NCBI GenBank assembly: GCA_025558095.1
Contig: JAIVFI010000010.1
Coordinates: forward strand, 310,001-374,000
Length of the DNA stretch: 64,000 nt
Origin: Hyaloraphidium curvatum
Taxonomy: Eukaryota; Monoblepharomycota; Hyaloraphidiomycetes; Hyaloraphidiales; Hyaloraphidiaceae
Direction of reading: 5' to 3'
Positions 45,034-56,307 of this stretch are shown here, one piece after another. The notes beneath the pieces are model-generated. The model made no database searches. It worked only from the letters and a program-made list of their open reading frames with translations, and had not been told where the DNA came from. The stretch's first letter is position 1. The number at the start of each line of letters is the position of its first letter. Both the position numbers and the translations under genes were made by a program.

Positions 45034-47898
45034 TAGGGTGCCTGGCAAGCTCAAAAAATACCGTGCCCACGGGCATGCCCATCACCTGATCCGGTGCCCA
45101 TGGGCACCATATGGGCATGCCCATCATGTACTTGTAGAAGAGAGTCTATTAGGAACGTGCACGATGCTGCGCTAAGAGTGCTTCCAAGCTTATCTGTGCC
45201 TCCCCCTCCTCAACAAAAGCCCGCAGCGGTTGAGCAGCAGCCAATTGGGCTTCCTCAGCAGTGCGCAGTTGATTAATGTCGAGGAAACTCTCCAAGACAT
45301 AGGGCCCTGTCGCGGCGCGGAAGACGGAAGTTGTCCCAAATCCCACCTCGAACTCCTCCTCCTCCGCATCAATGCGAGGCCAAAGTGCGTGGAAAACATC
45401 TCGGTGCTGCTCGTTTTCCGGGTCCAGGGCCCGGATAGGAGCTCCCGAGCCCAAGGTCAAGGAATCCAGGACGTCGGCAAGGTTGTCATCGGTTCCGTGG
45501 GTTCTCCAGGGCTTTTCCTCCGCAGATTGCACCCTTGGCTTTAAGGTCTTCATCTCCTGCTTCAATGCGCTCTTGACCAGCCCTATTTCCTTCAACGTTG
45601 CGGAATTCATTCGATTCCGCGAGTCTGTCTTTGCAAGGCCCAAACTGGAAAACACGCGCTCGGTCGCGGCACTGTGCGGCGCAATGCTAAGCACCATGAG
45701 CGCAAACTCGCGCACAAAGACGAGTTCCGTAGTGCCCAAGCCCCAGGTCTCCCAGAACTCCCTTGCCGTCCGAACCTGGCCGTCGATCCCGCTGAACATG
45801 TTGCGCCCGAAGAAATAGTCATCCAGCTGGGCAAGGACCGACAAGCTGGCCTCCTGTCGGAACTTCCAAGCAAGCAGCAGCTTGCCAATCTCCCATTCGA
45901 GCCACCGCTTCTTGTCCCTGCCGTCGACCTGGCACCCAGTCACAGAAAACTTCCGGTGAACAGGGGAAAGGTGGAGAGCAACAAGGTAGATCGCATGATC
46001 AAACTCCTTGACTCTGGCATTTAACGACAACTTAGCCAGAGCGAATGTTTCCCTGGCACCCTCCACAACGGGACTAACACCACGCCAGGTCCGAGCAACC
46101 ATCGAATACTCGATCAGTACGTCTGCCAGGGTCGCGTCCGAATGCTCAAGGCGGCCTAGGGCATCCACAATCGGCCTCACGATCTGGATCAGCTCGGCAT
46201 TGTGGGCAAAGTGATACGGGTCCTTCACCACATCCAGCACCCGATCTGGAACGTCTGTCGGCCGTACACCGGGTTCCAGGCCATCGTGCGCGTGTTGCGG
46301 GCTGAGGAGAAGACGGAACCACGGCTGATGTGCGTCAATGCCCAAGCAGACCGTAATGAGAGAGTACCAGCGCGAGTCGGTATGCGTCGCGAGGGAGTGT
46401 GCAACATCGTGCTTGCCGGCCCAAATCTGGGCCAAGCGGCGCCACATAGGCGCCTTGTGAATCCAATTGACGAGAGTGAGGTTCTTTTTGATCACGGAGG
46501 TGGCCCAGTCGTGCTTCACAATGTCCTTGACGAGCAGGTTGAGGTTGTGGAGAACACACCGAATGCCGATGATGTGGGGGTGCTCCGTGCTCACCAGCCG
46601 ACGAAGCTTCTTCATGACGGAAGGACTGTCCGTGCAGAACGCGTTCACGGGGCCCGGGGCCGCGAGATTGAGGCCAATTGAGCGGCACGACATGTTCACC
46701 TTCTCGTGCAAAAGCTCCGCTTTGTGGCGATCCTGAGTGACATCCCAGAGGTCCAACAAACGCTCCATGCCCGGTGTAACGGCTACCATCGCGTAGATTG
46801 AGGCCCCAGACGAATCTTCCCATCCGTCAAGCTGCAGAGTCCACGACTTTGCGGTCCCACAAAGCACGACCAACTTCTGGGCTTCGTCCCTAGTGATCTG
46901 GGTCAGGATACCACCAATAGAGTGGCGTGTCAGGGGCCGGTACGCCGGGCTCAGGATCCCCAGAGCTTGCAGCAAATATGGATTCGACGCGAATCGAAAC
47001 GGGACGTTGCCGGTCACAAAAGCTTTGGTGATCGCGAAATCCACCGCACTTGCAGTGGCAGCAGACAGAGGGGGATGGAAATGAGCCAGGAGAGTTCCAG
47101 CGCCAGATGCGGAGCCCGCCGCAGAACACGCCGAGGGCGGCGTCGACGACGCGTCAGAAAACGCGTTCCTCTTCCTGCGTTTGCTCTGCGGCGCTGCAGC
47201 AGACTTTTTCTTCTGCTCCTCGTCGTACTGATTGAGGCGCCGAAGGTACGCGACGCGTTCTTCCCCCACGGACTTGCACTTGGAAACGATGTGCTGCTCC
47301 AACCGTTCTGGCCGGCCATCCATTTCCTCCGAGCAGAAAGTGCACTTGGCCGTGACGCGTTTGCCCCTGTTCACCCCGTCCTTCCTTTTGACGAGGAAGC
47401 CCGCCCATCGCGGGTCGAGATCCGGTGCCGGGCGCACCCAATCGCCCCGCTCCACGGAAGGTCGCAAGGAGGCAGAGCCGCGCTCGGATCCGCTCTCCTC
47501 CTCGTCGCTGCGTCCTTCATTGACTGCGCTGATGCTGTCATTGGGCGCGAGTTCGTCCTCCATGTTCAGGACTTCGCAAAGCCGGTGAACTCGCGACGAA
47601 CCCCCCACCCGCCGACCGCGACACCCTCGCAGAAAAGGAACGGAGACCGCTCTACGGATGAATGATTTCATTGAATCACTATATCAATTCATCCACGTTT
47701 GCTTGGCGTGAGCGATAGATTCCGCGTCCTGGCCCTGGCTCCTGACCCCTTAGGCCGGCTCCCCTGCCCGCTCGACGGGCTCGCTGTTGGGCACCCGGTG
47801 GGCAGCGCATCCGCAATTGGTGCCCATGGGCATGCCATGGGCATGCCCATGGCATGCCCACTTTGGGCATGCCCAACTTTTTGGTGCCAGGCACCCTA
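45034..47898 (-). mobile_element. Complete hAT DNA transposon, copy 2
   Basis: Identical in structure to 31522-34386, with the same 14-bp inverted repeats and the same ATCCCACC duplication (45026-45033 and 47899-47906). It was copied with the unit, not inserted independently, since the flanks and target site are the same. Confidence 0.94.
45149..47671 (-). CDS. hAT-family transposase, copy 2
   Basis: 840 residues, the same translation as the gene at 31637-34159: BED finger, RNase H-like domain and hATC domain. The frame is intact. Confidence 0.94.
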   Translation of the reverse strand: MKSFIRRAVSVPFLRGCRGRRVGGSSRVHRLCEVLNMEDELAPNDSISAVNEGRSDEEESGSERGSASLRPSVERGDWVRPAPDLDPRWAGFLVKRKDGVNRGKRVTAKCTFCSEEMDGRPERLEQHIVSKCKSVGEERVAYLRRLNQYDEEQKKKSAAAPQSKRRKRNAFSDASSTPPSACSAAGSASGAGTLLAHFHPPLSAATASAVDFAITKAFVTGNVPFRFASNPYLLQALGILSPAYRPLTRHSIGGILTQITRDEAQKLVVLCGTAKSWTLQLDGWEDSSGASIYAMVAVTPGMERLLDLWDVTQDRHKAELLHEKVNMSCRSIGLNLAAPGPVNAFCTDSPSVMKKLRRLVSTEHPHIIGIRCVLHNLNLLVKDIVKHDWATSVIKKNLTLVNWIHKAPMWRRLAQIWAGKHDVAHSLATHTDSRWYSLITVCLGIDAHQPWFRLLLSPQHAHDGLEPGVRPTDVPDRVLDVVKDPYHFAHNAELIQIVRPIVDALGRLEHSDATLADVLIEYSMVARTWRGVSPVVEGARETFALAKLSLNARVKEFDHAIYLVALHLSPVHRKFSVTGCQVDGRDKKRWLEWEIGKLLLAWKFRQEASLSVLAQLDDYFFGRNMFSGIDGQVRTAREFWETWGLGTTELVFVREFALMVLSIAPHSAATERVFSSLGLAKTDSRNRMNSATLKEIGLVKSALKQEMKTLKPRVQSAEEKPWRTHGTDDNLADVLDSLTLGSGAPIRALDPENEQHRDVFHALWPRIDAEEEEFEVGFGTTSVFRAATGPYVLESFLDINQLRTAEEAQLAAAQPLRAFVEEGEAQISLEALLAQHRARS

Positions 47899-48158
47899 AT
47901 CCCACCTTCTCGTGCTGGCGGCGCTGCCTCTTTGCCCGCTCGCCCCGTCCACGGGCGTCAGCCGCTGCGACGGGGAGCCAGACCCCTGGAAGTGAGGGGC
48001 ACCGATGCGCCCGAGCGGTAGGACATCGTGGGTCCTTCTTTCGGGAATGAATGCGCGCGTGCGGCGGCGCGCGGAGTTTGGGTCGGGAAGGTCGGGGATG
48101 TCCGCACGCGAGTAATAACACGCGATGGGGGCGGTCCGAAGCGCCTTCGGGGGGCTAG

Positions 48159-48566
48159 ATGGGCGAGCTGGATGACGCGAGGGAGGCGAGCCGCGCTGCC
48201 GCCGTCGAGCTCGGCTTCTTCAAGGGCGCCGAGAAGAACGAGATCGCCGAGCTCTTGCACCGCTCCCAGCTTCCTCCCCCCTCGGACCCCGCTTCGGAGG
48301 CGCTGTGGGCCGCTGCGCCGGGGCTACCTGACAATGAGCGGCTGGACTGGCAGGCCACCGCGGGCAACTACTTCGTGGGCCGAACGCACAAATGGATGCG
48401 GGCTCCAGGGCGGTGTGACGCGCCGGCCGTGGCACTGGTGCTCCATCGCCCTGCAAACCCTCTCGGACGCGGCTCGGGGACTAGGCACGCAGACCCTGGA
48501 TCAAAAATGGTGCAATCTCGGCTGCAGGCCCAGTTACATCAAAAAGAAACTCTCCTGTCGCAGTGA
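48159..48566 (+). CDS. Hypothetical protein, copy 2
   Basis: The same 135-codon frame as at 34647-35054; no family recognised and the 3' half uncertain. Confidence 0.38.
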   Translation: MGELDDAREASRAAAVELGFFKGAEKNEIAELLHRSQLPPPSDPASEALWAAAPGLPDNERLDWQATAGNYFVGRTHKWMRAPGRCDAPAVALVLHRPANPLGRGSGTRHADPGSKMVQSRLQAQLHQKETLLSQ

Positions 48567-48615
48567 ATCCCGACCTCCAGAAGCAACCGAGGATGGAGCG
48601 CTTGCGGGTACCGTT

Positions 48616-49377
48616 CTAAAATGTGCCCTTGACTCCGATGTTGACGCCGCCCGCCCCTGCCTGAGGACCCGGTCAGCGCGTGCATTCGCGGCTCGGGTCG
48701 GCGTACTCACCCCGGGGTTGGCCCACCCGGTGGCCGAGAGGGTGGTGTTCTTGTCGATCTGGTGGCTGGCCGAGGCGCCGAACGTGGTGGCGGCGCTGCC
48801 GTTGGGGAACGTGGTGTGGCCGGCGGTCAGCCCGACGTTGGTTTTCCTGTCGATCTGGTGGTTGGCCGAAGCCCCGATGGCGGTGACGGCGCCGACGCCG
48901 GGGTACGTGGTGCTGCTGGTGCTGAGCCCGACGTTCGTGGGGCCGACCTGGTGGCTGCCCGACCACCCGACGCTGTGGACGCCGTGCGGGTGGCTCGCGG
49001 AGCTGAACGCCGCCGACGTGTTGCCGTGCGACAGGCTCGCCGTGGTAGTGGAGATGCCGGTTGAGTACCCGGTGTTGTGCTGGACGCCGACCCTCGTGCT
49101 CGAATCCAGCGGCATGCCGGCCCCCATGCTGAAGCCGGTCGCTGCGGGGATCGTGGTGAGGCTCCGATCTTGACGGCGGCGCTCAAAGTACCCTTGACTT
49201 CCTGCCCCACGTGTCCGTGGAGGTTCGCGTTGGCAGAGATCCCGCTGGTGGGGTCGTAGATGGCGTCTGCGGCGGAAAGACGACCGTGAGCGTCGGAATG
49301 TCGCCTTGCCGGGCGCGACACTTGCTGCCGTACGACACGCCGAGCCCGGTGTTCGTAGGGTTGAAGTTAAAAGACAT
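48616..49377 (-). CDS. Repetitive Gly/Ser/Thr-rich protein, copy 2
   Basis: Same as 35104-35865. Exons 49377-49326, 49266-48711 and 48660-48616, with the same apparent one-base frame break near 49160. Sharing the break with copy 1 means it predates the unit duplication or reflects the same assembled sequence. Confidence 0.48.
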
Positions 49378-49850
49378 CTTGAGTGGTTAGGGTTGAAGTT
49401 GGAATGGGATGGCCCGACCCGGCGGGAGACCGCTTTTTGATTGCTCACGGCCCTCCCGCCTCGCGGACCGGCCTCCCGACGAACCTCCCGGTGCCGTTGC
49501 TCTCTCGACTCCGGTCGTGTGTCCGTCGCCCGGAGAAGCACACGCGGGCATCGGCATTACATGTCGTCACGATCTGGCTGCATTCGGCGCTTCTTGTTGC
49601 ATCGAAATGCGTCCGGACTTGGGGAGGGTCGCGAGGGTTGTGGCGAAGGCGGGAGGGTCGTCACGAGGATCGCACCGGCACACCGGCAGCCCAAAGAATC
49701 CAGAGTACTCCTTCAATTCACCTCGAACGAGGTCGCCGCCACATTCCGCGTCCAGTTCCGCCTCAAGTCTCGAAGCCGTAAGCGGCGAGGCCCGCTCTCC
49801 TGTCCCCTCTCCCGGCGGAACGCTGACGCCGCCGCTCCGCTCCGCAGCCC

Positions 49851-50048
49851 ATGTCCGACAACCAGGTCAACAACCCCGCGCAGTGCGCCAGCAACATCAT
49901 CACCATGACCAATACCGGTATGGCCATTGGCGCCAGGATCGGAGCGGCCGGCGGTCCCATCGGCACTGCCGTCGGGTCCGCGGCCGGCATGGCCATCGGG
50001 ATGGTGGCCGGGGCTTCGACCGAGGCCTGCCAGGAGCAGAAGAAATGA
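49851..50048 (+). CDS. Small glycine-zipper membrane protein, copy 2
   Basis: 65 residues, identical to the peptide at 36339-36536. Confidence 0.48.
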   Translation: MSDNQVNNPAQCASNIITMTNTGMAIGARIGAAGGPIGTAVGSAAGMAIGMVAGASTEACQEQKK

Positions 50049-50182
50049 CGCAGCACTCGTTGCAAGGTGCGTTGAACTCTCCAGACGCGTCTCCGTAACA
50101 TTTTTAACTGACTCGTTCCGCCAAGGTCAGCACACGAAAGTGCAGAACGCCAAGAACCCAAGAACACAAGATAAAGGAGGCG

Positions 50183-51823
50183 ATGATCAAACACCAGCAA
50201 ACATTCGTTTCAATTAGAGGCATTCCATCGTTGAGCAATCACCCGCCTGTTTACCACTTCGATCATCCGAGACTTCCCGAGGTCGTCTATATCGTCCACG
50301 GCAGAGCCCTTCCCACATTCAGCTGGCTCATGGCGCTTCAACCTCTTGCGGCGTTTTTCGGGGCCTTTCGCGGCCTGGCTCGCGACTCTTCTCCCGCTTC
50401 CTCCGCCGCGTGTATCGACCGCGTCCCGAAAGAGGTGGCCGACCTCATCTTCACCTACCTCGCGTACCAGGACCTGGCTCGGCTCTCTCGCACGTCGAAG
50501 ATTTGGCGGAGCCTCGCGATCCCCTTCTTATACCGCGCAGTAGACCTGCGCGACAGTCGCATTTCCCCCGAACTTCACCGCGACCACCTGGAGTGGGTCA
50601 GGGAGCTCACTGCCCCAGCTGGCGAAGGCGATGAACAAGAGGGTCGGCTTTCTGACTTTCTGTGGCAGTGCTTTCGCTTGAGGCGACTGGTCCTGGTCGG
50701 GACACGCAAGTACGGCCTCGAACGAGCGCTGCGGGGGAGCATGAGGCGCCCTCTCAATGAGCTTATTGAGCTGGACATTGATATCAGTTCGATGTTCACG
50801 CCGCCTGAATGGAGCCTGGGGCTTCGTTCGCTGCCCGAGCGCGCGTGGCGGATTACCTTGCGGTGCCGAAGAGACGACGGCTCCATCGACGTTGCGAATG
50901 GGTTTTCCCTGCCTTTCTTTCTTGAGCATACGCTTTGTTTGTTCCCCGGCCTCGCTGAGCTGCGCCTCGACCTCGTCCTTGTGTCACCGCTTCCGCTTTC
51001 CGATCGGCCCTTCGTTTGGACCAACCTTGCCCCGTGTTTGCGCGAGCTCCGGCTCACAGGGTCCGCCCTGAATGAGTTGGCTGGCGTACAGTGCGGCCTT
51101 TTGCGAGAGATTCGGCTCGACCTTTTGGGTCTGTACGAATCCTTGACCTTGGAGCACGTGCGACACCTGGAAAGCCTACCCGTCGCCCCCAAAAGGCTCG
51201 TATTGCTGTGGGTGCACGAAGATCTGGATCGCCTGCGGGATCTGGTTCGGGGTTTCATACGGTACCCCTCTGTCGAGATCCATAGGCCGTTCGGAAGGCC
51301 TTCACCGGACCTCGGGGAGGCGCTCATGGAAGATGGCGGAATCTCGCACCTAAGGATTGTGCTGCACAACTTTCCGCGCGTCATGGACTCGATGGCGTAC
51401 AGTGAGTTGGGCCTGTGGGAGGAGCAGTTCGGCCCGCCTGTTCAGGAAGGAAGGACAGCAACGTTCGTTTGGCCCCAAGCCAAGACGCATGGTGCAGCGC
51501 AGTGGATGCAGAGCGCAGTGCGGCTCATGCGTCCGCATCTTGCGAGTCTGCAATTGCGAAACGTCTTCGGCACCATCTTCTACCATTCTGTGGTATACGT
51601 GATATCTTTAAGGCTCTTAGGCCGCTATGTCAGGACCGCAACAAGGTCTACGACCGGTTTCAATTCAAGTTTTGTCTCTTGGATGATTTTCCAGGCGCTG
51701 GTACCCCTGGTCGTTCAGAGATTGCTGTCCACGCAGCTTGTGTGGCACCAGCAGTGGGTGGCTAACCTCGGACTTCTACTGTTTGCGGCGCATACAGCGT
51801 GGCGGCGCGCTTCCTCGGCGTAG
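50183..51823 (+). CDS. F-box protein, copy 2
   Basis: 546 residues, identical to the product of 36671-38311, including the F-box VPKEVADLIFTYLAYQDLAR. The alternative start is at 50330. Confidence 0.8.
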   Translation: MIKHQQTFVSIRGIPSLSNHPPVYHFDHPRLPEVVYIVHGRALPTFSWLMALQPLAAFFGAFRGLARDSSPASSAACIDRVPKEVADLIFTYLAYQDLARLSRTSKIWRSLAIPFLYRAVDLRDSRISPELHRDHLEWVRELTAPAGEGDEQEGRLSDFLWQCFRLRRLVLVGTRKYGLERALRGSMRRPLNELIELDIDISSMFTPPEWSLGLRSLPERAWRITLRCRRDDGSIDVANGFSLPFFLEHTLCLFPGLAELRLDLVLVSPLPLSDRPFVWTNLAPCLRELRLTGSALNELAGVQCGLLREIRLDLLGLYESLTLEHVRHLESLPVAPKRLVLLWVHEDLDRLRDLVRGFIRYPSVEIHRPFGRPSPDLGEALMEDGGISHLRIVLHNFPRVMDSMAYSELGLWEEQFGPPVQEGRTATFVWPQAKTHGAAQWMQSAVRLMRPHLASLQLRNVFGTIFYHSVVYVISLRLLGRYVRTATRSTTGFNSSFVSWMIFQALVPLVVQRLLSTQLVWHQQWVANLGLLLFAAHTAWRRASSA

Positions 51824-51923
51824 TTTGCGGACTGTTGTGTGGAGCGTTTCCACCGCGCCGCCATTGCAGCCTGGATGGTGGCCAGCAAACCGAGAAGGGC
51901 CGGGCAGCACCAGTCTTCACGTT

Positions 51924-53898
51924 CTAGTAAGTCCTCCTCGGATACATCAGCGACATGTACCGGGCTACAAGGTCCCATAGATCTACCAACATGCTGTTCG
52001 TCACGTTGTTTGCAACTCCCATCCCATCCTGAAGTCCGGGCTGTTGTTCCACAGATTGCACAACTGGATCATTCGCAGGAAGTTCCAGTGCCAAGGCCAT
52101 TGCAGCAATGAGGTCACGCGAGCCTGGCAGCCAGAAATCAAGAGCAAAGAGCAGGAACTTGGTCCTGATAAACCTTGCTGCCTGGGCAAGGGCCACGTGG
52201 ATTTCGGCGAAGCCAAACTCGACCCAGGCACCAAAGCGGAACTCAACACTGTCCACAAGAGACGCTTGCACATGCTGATCGCGCCGCCAAGCTTCTGCTT
52301 GGTTGAACGGCAGTCTGGGGGTTGTGAAGGCTTTTCGGCCTCTACCGCGAACCACTAGCATGAGCTCTATGCGTTGTGGTGGGATGCCGCAAACCGCATT
52401 GTACTTGATGACGGCGCGCACACGAACCGTAATCTGAGGCAAGGAAGCAACAAGTGGTTGGAAGAAACCCACCAAAGAGTTGCGTGCCCAATATCTCACC
52501 CTGTGAACTATGTCGTAATTCTCAGCATAGAGCACAAAGCGGCCATCATCCGAGATTGAAAGCTCTGCGGTGTACGTGCTCGTACCATTGACGCCAGGAA
52601 TGATTGTTCCCAGCCTATTGAGTATGTCCCCGATGCTGCGGCCGCCCCAGACCACGCCAGTACGGCCCCGCATGTGCACAGTTTGTCGCCCAAACAGTAC
52701 GAGAGGATCTTCAATCTCCTCCATCCACTTCTGATCCGCACTTAAGTGCGCGGTCCCTTCAGTCACATCAAAACCGGGAGGCGAAAAAGACGTCGAGGGA
52801 GGGGAAGACAGGTTGGATGTCACTGCAACAGCTTGACTTTCAGGGTCTGGCATATCGGATCGTGGCCTCTTGCGTGGGTAGAAGAGCGCCGTCATAGGGT
52901 CCGCGTCCGACGGCAACACCGAAGCTGCTCCGGCAGTGAACCTGCCCATGTTGGTGCGAGACTGGGAAACAGCTTCCTGACCAGAAATTGGGCGGGGAGA
53001 ACGCTGCGCATGAGGCCGCACCGCGCTACCGTTGCCCCTCGTAAGGGCCGGAACCACAACACCGACGCTCGCGGTCGGGGTGAAGTTGAATTGAGCATGG
53101 TTCGGGTTGCCGGTGCCGAAAGCGAAGAGCCCTCCTTGGGCTGCGGCCGAGCGCGCTCTAACAGGGGCCAAGAGGGCTTCGTGTCCGTAACCCGCGCAAT
53201 CAGATACCGAAACTGGAGCCGAGGGAAAAGCTGGCGGATCGTCCGGACTCGCTGGCAGATCTGGTTCGTCGCCGTTGGGCGGCCAGTGGGATCCGTGCGG
53301 TACGTCGTTGAGGGCTGCAAAGCTTGGTGTTTCCCTGCCTGTAGCCGAGGAACCCCGTTGCGCAACACGAGAGCTCGACGTGCTGACGTCGCAGAACTGG
53401 GTGTACTTCCTCTCGATGCATGCTTTGGCGTGGGCCCCTTCCTGTCCGCTGAGTAGTTGCGAGAGTCAGAGAAACGTCAACAAGCACAACGCAACACTAC
53501 CTCGCAACCTTGCGTTTGAAAGCGTTACAGAACAAGCACAAGGAAAGTTTCTCCGTGCCGAGATCTACGATGACGAAGCCCATCCACGTGGCTTCGGGCT
53601 TGTTCTCCACGTAGAACCAATAGGCGCGGTCGCGGAGGAGCTCGAGCCGCCAGGCGGATTTGTCCCAAATATAATCCAGAATGCTGTCGATTCTCTGCCG
53701 CGCCTTCTCGTCGAAGCTCGCGTACGAGCGCCAGGTCTGGCACGGGTTCTGTGCGCGAGTCGCGGGCCTGTCCTCGACTTCCGGGGGATTGGGACGCGCG
53801 TATCCAAGGACGCCGTCCAAAGCTTGGAAAGACTCCAGGCTCTGCCAAGCCTCCTTCATCCGCGCAGCGTCTCCGTTGTCCGCGGCACCCGCAGCCAT
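51924..53898 (-). CDS. Unknown putative C2HC-finger protein, copy 2
   Basis: Exons 53898-53501 and 53448-51924, the same 640-residue product as at 38412-40386, with the finger again formed across the 52-bp intron. Confidence 0.58.
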
Positions 53899-54179
53899 TG
53901 TTCCCCGTCTCTGGCGCGGCCGACGGGGCACACGGGAAGCAAAAACCCCGCGATGCGGAACGGGCGATACGACGAACGAGTTTTGCGCGGAGCGGGGCGG
54001 GAGGTACGTTCCCGCTGACTCCTGTGAGGGCGGAAGTTGGAAGGGTTCCGAGTGTTCCGTGCTGTGCCGCATCAGCCGAGCCCCAGGGTGAAAACCGCCT
54101 CGTGTCTTTCAATGATGGATCATGTGCGGGCGGTTTGCGTTCTCCAAAAAACGTAGCTTTGCATGCCTGGTGCTATCTG

Positions 54180-55484
54180 CTACGCCAGCAACCACCCGCG
54201 CACGCCGCGGCCGACAATGGCCACGAAGGCCGCGTAGCCCGCAGCCTGCCAAAGCAACGGCACCCCCATCCATGCCAGGCACGCCGCAGCCGACCCATGC
54301 ACCGTCGTCCACGCCGCGAGCAGACGCCCCAGATCGGCCGGCGAAGGGCCGATCTCGATCACCGTCCGTCGAAGCGCAGCTTGCCGCCTGCCCACGACGC
54401 AGAGGTCCTCGACGTCCGCCAGCGGCGTCCAGTCCCCCTTCAAATGCATGTTTCGGAGGGCGGCGTCGGATTCCAGCCAGCGATCGGCGAGCCACGAGGC
54501 GAACGAGGCCAGGTCCTCCGCATCCTCGTCGCCGAGCCCGTGCTTCGCCGGAGGGCCGAAGCCAGGCCGTGATTGCGGCCGCTGCCCTGCGGCAACGATG
54601 CCGTCTGCGGTATGGGGCGTCGATCGGGCGATACCGGGGATCCGGTCAAGGGGAAACCTCCTAAGCAGCCATTCGCAGGTTCCAGGCGGCTCGCCTTCCA
54701 CCAGCATCGTCCGCGGCGTGTAAACCTCCTCCGCGTACCGGCCCTCGGAGAGCGCTCCGTAGGTGGCCGCGACGAGGTACAGCGCGCTCTGTTTGGCGCC
54801 TCCCGCGGCAAGCCGGCGCAGCAGCAGCCACAGCCCCGCGCTGTGCGGCATCAACGTGCCCTCGAAAGGGTGCGGCAGGTCCTGCCTCGCCGCATACGCC
54901 CGCGACCGCCCGATCGCCCGCTCGGAGAGCGCGACGCCCTCCGGGTAGACCACTGTCCACGCCGAATCCGCCAGGGCCGCGCCGGCGTGCCGCCCGATCG
55001 CCGCGGCGTCGTGCGCCCACTCCTGCCGCAGCATGAGGTGCCCCATGGTCCTCAGGCATGCGCCGACGAGGGGCAGACCGGCCAGCGACGCCTTGAGCGC
55101 GAACCGGGCGTCCGCGCCGCGCCCCAGGGAGGAGGCCGCGGCGCACGCGTATGCCCAGTCCATGCGCGAGAGGTGGTTGCTGGCGATCACCGGCGATGCC
55201 TCGAAGCGCAGGCCGTCGAGGGTTTCGCGGCCTTCAACGTGGATCACCAGGCACGGCACTGCCCCCCGCCGCGAGGCCATAACGCGCATGAAAAGGGACA
55301 CAAAGGAGCTAAAAAGCCCCGCCGCGAAGCGCCGCATTGTCTTTTGCAAGGCTTGCAGCCTCGCAAAGGGCCCCACGGGGAAGAGCGCGAGGTTCTGCAG
55401 CGCGACTACGGTGGAGAGCACGGACGCGAGCAGGCCCGCGAAAGAAGCTGCGGCGAGAACTTGGAGCGCCGCATGGCGCGGCAT
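54180..55484 (-). CDS. Lysophospholipid acyltransferase, copy 2
   Basis: 434 residues, identical to 40668-41972, with NHLSRMDW and VYPEG motifs intact. Confidence 0.82.
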   Translation of the reverse strand: MPRHAALQVLAAASFAGLLASVLSTVVALQNLALFPVGPFARLQALQKTMRRFAAGLFSSFVSLFMRVMASRRGAVPCLVIHVEGRETLDGLRFEASPVIASNHLSRMDWAYACAAASSLGRGADARFALKASLAGLPLVGACLRTMGHLMLRQEWAHDAAAIGRHAGAALADSAWTVVYPEGVALSERAIGRSRAYAARQDLPHPFEGTLMPHSAGLWLLLRRLAAGGAKQSALYLVAATYGALSEGRYAEEVYTPRTMLVEGEPPGTCEWLLRRFPLDRIPGIARSTPHTADGIVAAGQRPQSRPGFGPPAKHGLGDEDAEDLASFASWLADRWLESDAALRNMHLKGDWTPLADVEDLCVVGRRQAALRRTVIEIGPSPADLGRLLAAWTTVHGSAAACLAWMGVPLLWQAAGYAAFVAIVGRGVRGWLLA

Positions 55485-55939
55485 CGCGGCCGGGCTCCGC
55501 GTGGGACGCGTCGGAACGGGGCCGCCGCGTCCAATTTTGGGATGCGGCCTTCTCGTTTGCGTGGGTGACGGGACGTGATCCCCCGCTGGGGTTCCCCGCT
55601 AGTTCCCCGCCAACTCCCCCGCGAAGGCGCGGAGATCGACCCATCTTCGAAATCCTCGAGCACGGCCGCCAGATGATGGCCAATAACCCGCAGCTGGACG
55701 GCGTGGCAGCTTCAAGATTCGGAGTCAGGCGCCTGGTCAAGCCAGGACATCCGCGGAAGCGGCAGGTATCAGTTCGAACCCCCATCGGGGGCCGCCAGCG
55801 CCTTGTACACTCTGTGCGTGACGTACTACCGCGTTGCACCCGGGACGGCGCCATCCCGCGCCATCAGCCCCCGTCCCGTCCGGAACGCCGCGGGACCACT
55901 TTGCGCCTGTACCGCGTCGTCCCCACCACATCACCCCCG
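55485..55939. other. Intergenic region up to the second repeat junction
   Basis: Identical to 41973-42427; acyltransferase promoter side, no gene seen. Confidence 0.4.
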
Positions 55940-56189
55940 CGCGGACGGCATGGCCAAGCTCCTCGCCCACCCATGCCAGCGGGTCCTCCCGCAGGACAAC
56001 CTGACGCCGCTGCTCAACAAGCCGGCTCCCGCGCCGCCCCCGTACCGGCGCAGCTGCCGTCCAATACCGGGCAGCTCCGCGGCGCCTTCGGCAGCACCGA
56101 CCCCCAGCCCACGGACTTCCCCGCAGCCGGCGCAGCAGCGGCCGCAGAGCACCTCCCCTCTGCCGCCTCTGCCTCCGCCGCAGTCATGA
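55940..56189 (+). pseudogene. BABAM1-like 3' fragment, copy 3
   Basis: The same 5'-truncated exon 2 fragment as at 42428-42677, in frame to the stop but without exon 1. Confidence 0.85.
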
Positions 56190-56307
56190 AGCAAATCACT
56201 TCCATACCATGTATTTTTGATTCCAAGAACGAGAGCACCTACTTGCCGGCCCGCCGGCGGGGCGCGCCACGCGCCCCCGGTATCGTCCCCTCCCACCATC
56301 CTCTTTC

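Larger units (their letters stand above)
42796..48026 (-). pseudogene. AIN1: Alpha-actinin, copy 2: hAT in intron 1, stop in exon 1
   Basis: Exons by offset of 13,512 from copy 1: 48026-47906, 44971-44938, 44866-44619, 44566-44039, 43980-43496, 43437-43144 and 43089-42796. The 5' half, with exon 1 stop and hAT insertion, is that of copy 1. The 3' half (Glu in FEPYIGF, Lys in VAQKLAGG) is that of copy 3. This chimaera locates the exchange between 43938 and 44733. As in copy 1, full-length protein is not expected. Confidence 0.8.
42428..55939 (+). repeat. Tandem repeat unit, copy 2 (13,512 bp)
   Basis: The second complete unit. Its right part (43938-55939) matches copy 1 without visible difference. 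Its left part (42428-44733) matches copy 3 without visible difference. It is therefore a mosaic of the two flanking copies, with the switch inside alpha-actinin. Confidence 0.95.
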